Shown: positions 57,539-64,000 of the stretch, piece by piece
Numbering within the stretch: position 1 is the stretch's first letter
Layout: each line of letters starts with the position of its first letter
Source of the DNA: Desulfobacteraceae bacterium
GTDB taxonomy: Bacteria > Desulfobacterota > Desulfobacteria > Desulfobacterales > Desulfosarcinaceae
Assembly: GCA_003599575.1 (NCBI GenBank)
Contig: QZKV01000003.1
Coordinates: 1-64,000 of the forward strand
Direction: 5' to 3'
DNA length: 64,000 bases
Notes under the pieces: model-generated
Told to the model about the DNA's origin: nothing
Databases searched by the model: none
The model's input: the letters and a program-made list of their open reading frames with translations, nothing else
Made by a program: the position numbers and the translations under genes

Positions 57539-60067
57539 GTGGTACTTGACCGGTATCGCCGCAAGCGTGATTTTCAAAAAACGCCCGAGCCCGAAGGTGG
57601 TGTATCCGCCACTCCGGGCGGGCGCCTTTTCGTGATTCAAAAGCACGCCGCACGCCGGCTGCACTACGATCTGCGGCTGGAACTCGGCGGCGTGCTGAAA
57701 AGCTGGGCGGTCCCCAAAGGTCCAAGCCTTGATCCCAAGGAAAAGCGACTGGCCGTCGAGGTGGAGGATCATCCAATCGACTATGGTGACTTTGAAGGAG
57801 TGATTCCGGCGCACCAGTATGGTGCCGGCACCGTGCTGGTTTGGGATTACGGCCAATGGGAGCCCGAAGGCGATCCGGAAGAGTCCCTTGCCAAGGGAAA
57901 TCTGAAGTTCAAGCTGCATGGCCGCAAACTCAAAGGCGCATGGGCGCTGGTGCGCATGAACAAGCCTGCGCAGGCAGACAAGCATGAGTGGCTTTTGATC
58001 AAACATCGGGATGCCGAGGCGGTCGGGCCGGGGGCCGATTCCATCCTCACAGACGCGCCGGCCAGCGTTCTCTCCGGCAGGGAAATGGACCAAGTGGCCC
58101 GCGATCGGGATCGGATGTGGCAGGAGGGACGATCCGTGGCGGTTGCCCCTCCTGCCGGTGGCGTTGAAAGTATCGAGCCCAGCCGATTGCCCGGCGCGCG
58201 AAAAGCCGATATGCCCGAAAGGTTTTCTCCCCAAACGGCGCGTACAGTCGCAGAACCCCCTGCGGGCGATGACTGGCTGCATGAGATCAAATACGATGGC
58301 TACCGCCTGCTGTGCCTGGTTCAAGACAAACGCGTGCGGCTGATCACCCGCAACGGCCTGGACTGGACCGAGCGGTTCGCCGGTATCGCCCGGGAAGCGG
58401 CCGACTTGCCGGTGCATACCGCCATCCTGGATGGTGAAGCCACCATTTTGCGCGCGGACGGCACCACCGATTTTCAGGCCCTGCAGAATTTCTTCAAAGG
58501 CCGGAAAAGCGGCAAACTGGTTTTTTACCTGTTTGATTTGCCCTATTGCCAGGGGTACGACCTGACGGCGGTGCCCCTGCTGCAGCGCAAGGCCTTGTTG
58601 AAGGCCCTTGTCCAGTCCAAGCGATCCGCGCAAGCGGCAATGCTGCTCAGCGGAGAAATTCAGGGCCAGGGGGAGGAAGTATACCGCAATGCCTGCCGGC
58701 TGGGCGTGGAAGGCATTGTCTCCAAGCGCACGGACGCCATTTACGAGCAACGCCGCGCCTCCAGCTGGGTGAAAGTCAAATGCATTCTGGGGCAGGAATT
58801 TGTCATCGGCGGGTACAGCGAATCCAAGGCCGCGCCGGCTGGGCTGCGGTCGTTGCTGGTCGGGTATTATCAGGCGGGCCGTCTGACCTATGCGGGCAGG
58901 GTCGGGACGGGATTCAGCATCCAGCAACGCAGCGATTTGAAGCGCAGGTTGGAGGGGCTGCGGCAGCGTTCCGCACCTTTTGACAATCCGCCCAAAGGGA
59001 AGGACTTGCATTGGGCGAGTCCGCAGCTTGTGGCCGAGGTGGCCTTCTCGGAATGGACACAGGAACGGCTGCTGCGCCATCCGGTGTTCAAAGGCTTGCG
59101 CGAAGACAAACCAGCCGATCAGGTTGCGCTGGAAACGCCGGCCTCACCTGCGGACGGTGAAACGGTGCCGCCCAAAGAGAGCGCCTCCGCTTCCAGAAAA
59201 CCAACATCGGTCAGCATCGCAGGCGTGCGCCTGACGCATCCCGAACGCATCTTGTACCCTCATTTCGGCATCACCAAGGCGGACCTGGCCCGCTACTACC
59301 AGCAGGTGGCCGACCGGATGCTGCCGTATATCACTGGCCGTCCGTTGTCACTGGTGCGCTGCCCGCAAGGCAGCACAGGCGCATGTTTTTATCAGAAGCA
59401 TTTCAGCGAAACGCTCCCGGAGCCGCTCAAACCCATTGCCATCCGGGAAGAAAATGAAGAAAAAAACTACATATATATCGAAGATCTGGCCGGGTTGATC
59501 GCCTTGGTGCAAATCAATGTCCTCGAGATCCATCCTTGGGGCTGCCGCATCGACCGGCTTGAGGCTCCGGACACCCTGATTTTCGATATCGACCCGGATC
59601 CGCAGCTGCCGTGGGAGCACGTGGTTCACGCCGCCTGGCACCTGCGGGGCATCCTGCAGGGGCGGGGGTTTTCCGCTTTTGTAAAAAATTCCGGCGGCAA
59701 AGGCCTGCACGTGCAAATGCCGCTCGACCGGGAAGCGGACTGGAACGAGGTCAAAACGTACGCGCACGATGTCGCCGCGCTGATGGCGGCGCAGCAACCG
59801 CAACGGTATACCGCCAACGCGCGTAAAGCCAGCCGCAAAGGCAAGATTTACATCGATTACCTTCGCAACGCGCGCGGCGCAACCAGCGTGGCCCCTTATT
59901 CCACAAGGGCGCGCACGGGAGCGCCGGTTTCCACCCCTTTGTTTTGGGAGGAGCTGTCTTCCCGGCTCGGCCCGGACGCCTTTACGGTTAACAATCTGCC
60001 CGACCGTCTCACGCGGTTGAAAAATGATCCCTGGAACGATTATGCGCGTATCCGCAATTCGCTTTGA
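57539..60067 (+). CDS. ligD: DNA ligase D (3'-phosphoesterase, ligase, polymerase domains)
   Basis: PE: FVIQKHAARRLHYDLRLELGGVLKSWAVPKGPS; LIG: LHEIKYDGYRLLCLVQDKRVRLITRNGLDW; POL: VRLTHPERILYPHFGITKADLARYY...KNSGGKGLHVQMPL. GTG 57539 with RBS agaggag; listed ORF opens at 57347. Confidence 0.94.
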   Translation: MVLDRYRRKRDFQKTPEPEGGVSATPGGRLFVIQKHAARRLHYDLRLELGGVLKSWAVPKGPSLDPKEKRLAVEVEDHPIDYGDFEGVIPAHQYGAGTVLVWDYGQWEPEGDPEESLAKGNLKFKLHGRKLKGAWALVRMNKPAQADKHEWLLIKHRDAEAVGPGADSILTDAPASVLSGREMDQVARDRDRMWQEGRSVAVAPPAGGVESIEPSRLPGARKADMPERFSPQTARTVAEPPAGDDWLHEIKYDGYRLLCLVQDKRVRLITRNGLDWTERFAGIAREAADLPVHTAILDGEATILRADGTTDFQALQNFFKGRKSGKLVFYLFDLPYCQGYDLTAVPLLQRKALLKALVQSKRSAQAAMLLSGEIQGQGEEVYRNACRLGVEGIVSKRTDAIYEQRRASSWVKVKCILGQEFVIGGYSESKAAPAGLRSLLVGYYQAGRLTYAGRVGTGFSIQQRSDLKRRLEGLRQRSAPFDNPPKGKDLHWASPQLVAEVAFSEWTQERLLRHPVFKGLREDKPADQVALETPASPADGETVPPKESASASRKPTSVSIAGVRLTHPERILYPHFGITKADLARYYQQVADRMLPYITGRPLSLVRCPQGSTGACFYQKHFSETLPEPLKPIAIREENEEKNYIYIEDLAGLIALVQINVLEIHPWGCRIDRLEAPDTLIFDIDPDPQLPWEHVVHAAWHLRGILQGRGFSAFVKNSGGKGLHVQMPLDREADWNEVKTYAHDVAALMAAQQPQRYTANARKASRKGKIYIDYLRNARGATSVAPYSTRARTGAPVSTPLFWEELSSRLGPDAFTVNNLPDRLTRLKNDPWNDYARIRNSL

Positions 60068-60204
60068 GCATGACGGCAAACTGTTAAACGGCGTGATGCT
60101 CTTGAAATGGCCAAACCGAAATACAGATTTTACCCCAATTGAATTGCGGGCGACCCACTCCTAAAGTTTATGGTGAAACCCAAAGCATGCAGAGGAGAGA
60201 GATC

Positions 60205-60417
60205 ATGAGCCAACACGCGACAGGTACAAAAGATAAGGACTACAACCTGATCAGCGTCCTTTACCATGCGCTTAGCGGCGCGCATTCGTGCATCCAGTTT
60301 CAGGAGGATGCCAAACGCGAGAATGACGATCAGGTGGTCAAATTCATGGCTGAAGCGCAGGAACAGTATCGCGCGCTGGCCGAAAAAGCCAAGCAATTGC
60401 TGGGCACAAGGCTTTGA
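60205..60417 (+). CDS. Small hypothetical protein (70 aa)
   Basis: ATG 60205 after agaggagagagatc; MSQHATGTKDKDYNLISVLYHALSGAHSCIQFQEDAKRENDDQVVKFMAEAQEQYRALAEKAKQLLGTRL. Confidence 0.7.
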   Translation: MSQHATGTKDKDYNLISVLYHALSGAHSCIQFQEDAKRENDDQVVKFMAEAQEQYRALAEKAKQLLGTRL

Positions 60418-60460
60418 TGGCCCGGGGGTATTGACCACTCCCTCCGCCTTCGAGCCACCG

Positions 60461-60515
60461 GGCACCCGGTTCCATGCGCGGCCAGGCCGTAGCTGGGGCA
60501 GGGTGCCTTTTTTTT
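60461..60515 (+). terminator. Rho-independent terminator-like hairpin followed by T8
   Basis: GGCACCC (60461-60467) / GGGTGCC (60501-60507) followed by tttttttt. Confidence 0.7.
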
Positions 60516-60544
60516 GAACCACCCAGATCAAACAAGGAGGAAAA

Positions 60545-61462
60545 ATGAACCGAAAAATTCTATATGGCGCGATGGCGCTGCTATTGGTTTTTTCAAGCGG
60601 CAGCTTGGTTTCGGCTGCGGAAACCGATCGCGGTCAACGCTCCGAAGAGGGGCAAATGACCGATGATAACCGCACGACCGATCAGAACCGGATGACCGAC
60701 CGAGATCGGACGGACGGGACAACAGGTGGCGCTATGCAGTCCCAGGAGCAATCCGCCGGTGGGGATACGGATCGCGCCGAAATGACCGAAACCCGGCAGG
60801 ATGCGGAAGAGGCAGCGCATAATGCGGCCACGGTCCTGCAGGAGTTTACCGGCGAACAGGGCAGCATTCCTGCTTCGGTGCTTGAGCAAGCCCAGGGGAT
60901 CGTGGTGATTCCCAATGTGATCAAGGCCGGACTGATCGCCGGAGGACGCTTCGGACGGGGCGTGCTGCTGGCCAAAAACCAGGACCAGTGGAGCTTGCCG
61001 GTGATCGTTAATATCGGCGGAGCCAGTCTGGGCGCCCAAATCGGGGTCGAGCAATCCGATCTGATCATGGTTTTCCGCAACCCCCAAGCAGTGGAAAAAC
61101 TGCTTGCGGATAACGAGTTCACTCTCGGAGTGGATGCCTCTGTTGCCGCGGGCTCGGCCGGAGCCAAGGCCGAGGGCATGATCACCAAAGCCGATGTCAT
61201 CACCTATCAACGCTCCAAGGGGCTCTTTGCGGGCGTGGCCCTGACCGGCGGCGTGTTGGACGTCGATGAGAAAGCCATGGCGGCTTTCTACCGCACGGAT
61301 GAACCCTCTGTTCGGGCCTACTACGGCGAAGATGATGCGCAATTGGCCAGAAAAGTCCTGAATTCCTCGGGACAGCAGGAGCAGCAGGCGGGCCAAATCG
61401 CCCCCGCAAGTGCAAAAAACCTGCAAGCGGTGATGAACCAGATCACTTCCACCAACCGGTAA
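60545..61462 (+). CDS. SYLF (Ysc84) lipid-binding domain-containing exported protein
   Basis: Signal peptide; SIPASVLEQAQGIVVIPNVIKAGLIAGGRFGRGVLLAKNQDQWSLPVIVNIGGASLGAQIGVEQSDLIMVF. Confidence 0.92.
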   Translation: MNRKILYGAMALLLVFSSGSLVSAAETDRGQRSEEGQMTDDNRTTDQNRMTDRDRTDGTTGGAMQSQEQSAGGDTDRAEMTETRQDAEEAAHNAATVLQEFTGEQGSIPASVLEQAQGIVVIPNVIKAGLIAGGRFGRGVLLAKNQDQWSLPVIVNIGGASLGAQIGVEQSDLIMVFRNPQAVEKLLADNEFTLGVDASVAAGSAGAKAEGMITKADVITYQRSKGLFAGVALTGGVLDVDEKAMAAFYRTDEPSVRAYYGEDDAQLARKVLNSSGQQEQQAGQIAPASAKNLQAVMNQITSTNR

Positions 61463-61553
61463 TCGACACAGGGGAAGGCTGATACCCCCTGCCCCTCCGT
61501 CGGGCCGGGGGCCGAATCTCCTGGTTTATTTAAATGGGCGACTTCACCAAAGC

Positions 61554-62936
61554 ATGGATCGCACTCCCCTTGCCAAATGGCTCTTCATTGCATCGATGCT
61601 GATCTCGGTTGCCGCGTGCATGCGTTCGCTGCCCGAAGGCTTTCGGATGCCGCCGGAAGGCAGCTTGCCAGACATCCGGGTGCAGGGCATGCCCACCGAG
61701 GAGATATGGCCGCACCTGTTCGGCCCTGCGGATCCCGATCCGCACCAACTCCGCTGGCTGTCGCAATGGATACAGCTGGAACAGCAGATCACCGGTTATC
61801 CGCTGGTCGCGGGCAATCATGTGCAATTGCTGATAGACGGTCCCATGACCCTGGACGCCATGTTCGATGCCATGGCCCGCGCCCGCCATCACATCCATCT
61901 TGAAACCTTCATCATCAGCGATGACCCGGTGGGACAACGACTGGCCGAAATTCTGATTGAGCGGCGCCGCTCCGGGGTTGAAGTACGCCTGATCATCGAT
62001 GCTGTGGGAGCGCTTGAGGCCGATGAAGCCTTCCTGAAGCATTTACGCGAACAAGATATCGAGGTGCATAAATTCCATCCCATCGATCCCAGCGAAGATC
62101 CGCGCATATGGCGTATCAATACACGGCATCATCGCAAAGTGCTCATCGTGGACGGGAGGGTCGGCTTCCTGGGGGGAATCAACATCAGCGGCGTCTATGC
62201 CAAAAGTTCTTACAGTGAACCGGGACGCCAGAAAAACGCGGACGAGGCCTGGCGCGACACGCATATGTTTGTGGAAGGGCCGGTGGTGGCCCACCTGCAA
62301 GAATTGTTCGTGACCCTGTGGGCCCAGTTGCATGACAGCGCGCCTTTGCGCGGGAGCGAGTATTTTCCGGACCTGCGCGAAAAAGGCCGTGTTCTGGTCA
62401 GGCTGGCCAACAACATGGCCGACGATGAAGCCCACCAAGCCTATCGCGTCTACATGGCGGCCTTTCACTTCGCCCAGAAAACGATTTGGATCACCCAGGG
62501 CTATTTTTCGCCCGATCGTGCTTTTCTGGAGGCGTTGAAGACCGCGTCGCGCAGGGGGGTGGACGTACGTCTTCTGCTGCCGGGAATCACCGATTCGTGG
62601 ATCACCATCAGCTCTTCGCGCGCGCACTACGATGAACTGTTGAGTGATGGCGTGCGCATCTTTGAACGCAAAGATGTTTTGCAGCATGCCAAAACCGCGG
62701 TGGTCGACGGCATGTGGTCACTTGTCGGTTCGACCAACCTGGATTATCGCAGTTTGATACATTCGAACGAGGCCAACCTGATGATCTGGGGGCGGGACTT
62801 CGGGGAAAAAATGGAAAACCTGTTCCTCGATGATCAATCCAACAATCAGGAGATTACGCTCACGCACTGGCGCAAACGCCCCTTTTACCATCACCTGCTG
62901 GAAGTATTTGCCAGCATGTTCGACTACTGGCTGTAA
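61554..62936 (+). CDS. Phospholipase D / cardiolipin synthase family protein
   Basis: Two HKD motifs: TRHHRKVLIVDGRVGFLGGINISG and QHAKTAVVDGMWSLVGSTNLDYRSL. Confidence 0.93.
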   Translation: MDRTPLAKWLFIASMLISVAACMRSLPEGFRMPPEGSLPDIRVQGMPTEEIWPHLFGPADPDPHQLRWLSQWIQLEQQITGYPLVAGNHVQLLIDGPMTLDAMFDAMARARHHIHLETFIISDDPVGQRLAEILIERRRSGVEVRLIIDAVGALEADEAFLKHLREQDIEVHKFHPIDPSEDPRIWRINTRHHRKVLIVDGRVGFLGGINISGVYAKSSYSEPGRQKNADEAWRDTHMFVEGPVVAHLQELFVTLWAQLHDSAPLRGSEYFPDLREKGRVLVRLANNMADDEAHQAYRVYMAAFHFAQKTIWITQGYFSPDRAFLEALKTASRRGVDVRLLLPGITDSWITISSSRAHYDELLSDGVRIFERKDVLQHAKTAVVDGMWSLVGSTNLDYRSLIHSNEANLMIWGRDFGEKMENLFLDDQSNNQEITLTHWRKRPFYHHLLEVFASMFDYWL

Positions 62937-62977
62937 GAGTTTGTTGGGTTGGTTGAGTTGGTTGGGTTTGTTGGGGC
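62937..62977. repeat. GTTTGTTGGGTTGGTT-type low-complexity repeat array
   Basis: gagtttgttgggttggttgagttggttgggtttgttgggg immediately after the PLD stop codon; same family as 19557-19624. Confidence 0.93.
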
Positions 62978-63070
62978 GCTTTGCACCCACACATTCGGCG
63001 GTCCTTCGTTTCCTGGGGCGGTATGCGCCAGTTTTTGCCTCAGTTCGCCTTGCTCGACCGCCGCGCGGGT

Positions 63071-64000
63071 CTACTCGGGACTGGACTTTACCACCCGGCG
63101 CGTGGGGCTGAAGGCGGCGCCGTTGGGCTGCTGCATTCTTTCATGGAGGACATCGGCCAGCGCATGACTGGATATCAGGCCGTGTTGCGCCATTTGTTCG
63201 GCCATGGCGAAGCTGTCCGCCGCCAAAAACAGCTGGCTGCCCTGGGCCGCGATTTCTTTGGCCAGCGCTTCTATTGCGGCCACGCGTGCACTTTCATGGC
63301 TGACATTGCGGATATAAACCGCTTTGATGCGGCCGGGGTACTCACGTACCAGACGCGCGTAAATTTCCGGATCGTGCTGACCGCTGTCGCCGATCAGGAC
63401 GCAACCCATATTTTTGTAAAAGTCCAGCATCCTGCGGATGAGCGCACGCTTATGATTTCGGGCCCGCCGTGGAAAAGGTCTGCGCAGGCTCAGCCCCCAC
63501 TCGCGCAAAAAAAGCACCGGACCGACGGGGATTGCATGCATGTTGAAGAACTCATCCAGAATCTCATAGATCCCCCAGGGACCGCGGGATACATACAGCA
63601 TCGGATTCATTTCCGATCCGGTCGATCCCCGGTGCAAGGCAGCGTATAGCGCCGCAGTCCCCGGAAAAGCGACCCGGCTTTGGGCGCCCTGAAGGAAAAG
63701 GCGCACCAGCATTTTCAATTTGTTGGCCACACCGGTAAAGATAACCGTATCGTCGATATCGCTGATCACCAGAAAACGCGCCGTGGAGGGCGCCACCAGA
63801 ATTGCACCGTGTGCGGCGACCAAGTCGGGACCCTCCTGGGCCTCGACCGTTAGTTCGTGCCACATCGACTTCGCAGATGCCTGCAAGGGCCGGGTCAGAC
63901 GCATGTGAAACTGGAAATAGCCCTCACCATCGCTGGTCACAAGCTGCTCCGACCCGTTCAGGCGCGCCCTCAGCCGTACGCCGGGCGTACCACGCCTGAA
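63071..64000 (-). CDS. App1-family phosphatidate phosphatase-like (DUF2183), 5' end beyond window
   Basis: FLVISDIDDTVIFTGVANKLKMLVRLFLQGAQSRVAFPGTAALYAAL; frame stays open to the window edge (FRRGTPGVRLRARLNGSEQLVTSDGEGYF). Confidence 0.85.
   Translation of the reverse strand, partial: FRRGTPGVRLRARLNGSEQLVTSDGEGYFQFHMRLTRPLQASAKSMWHELTVEAQEGPDLVAAHGAILVAPSTARFLVISDIDDTVIFTGVANKLKMLVRLFLQGAQSRVAFPGTAALYAALHRGSTGSEMNPMLYVSRGPWGIYEILDEFFNMHAIPVGPVLFLREWGLSLRRPFPRRARNHKRALIRRMLDFYKNMGCVLIGDSGQHDPEIYARLVREYPGRIKAVYIRNVSHESARVAAIEALAKEIAAQGSQLFLAADSFAMAEQMAQHGLISSHALADVLHERMQQPNGAAFSPTRRVVKSSPE

Noticed and set aside
1-64000. tRNA or rRNA genes
   Set aside because: I recognised no cloverleaf-like T-loop/anticodon arrangement or rRNA signature in the intergenic gaps; tRNAscan-SE or Infernal would be needed to exclude them formally.

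Overview
This 64 kb GC-rich window looks like a chromosomal segment from a Desulfobacterota-like (deltaproteobacterial) organism; that placement is inferred from gene content only. Left to right it holds: (1) a surface-glycan block with an MDR dehydrogenase, a Gfo/Idh/MocA oxidoreductase, a GT1/GT4-like glycosyltransferase, two tandem CgeB-like glycosyltransferases, a methyltransferase and a flippase; (2) a TonB-dependent receptor; (3) two overlapping ku genes, with a PE-LIG-POL ligD about 46 kb away; (4) envelope and stress genes (DUF883-like, phage-holin-like, DUF3618, AarF/UbiB, DUF892); (5) a decayed topoisomerase IB pseudogene cut off at a GTTTGTTGGGTT repeat array; (6) a long minus-strand respiratory operon that merges Alternative Complex III (actB-C-D-F-A ... 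actE) with a cbb3-like oxidase; (7) a 1.1 kaa fusion of a molybdopterin oxidoreductase and a cysteine desulfurase, followed 36 bp later by egtD. The fusion matches the architecture of the metallopterin-dependent ergothioneine synthase (MES) reported from Caldithrix abyssi, and I consider it the most exciting system in the window; (8) an M23 peptidase, a hemerythrin, a DUF2760 + Hsp70 + Hsp70 cassette, a KH-domain protein and a histidine-kinase cluster; (9) ligD, SYLF, phospholipase D/cardiolipin synthase and App1-like genes. I found no rRNA, tRNA, CRISPR array or intact transposase. All product calls come from reading motifs in the supplied translations; no database search was run.
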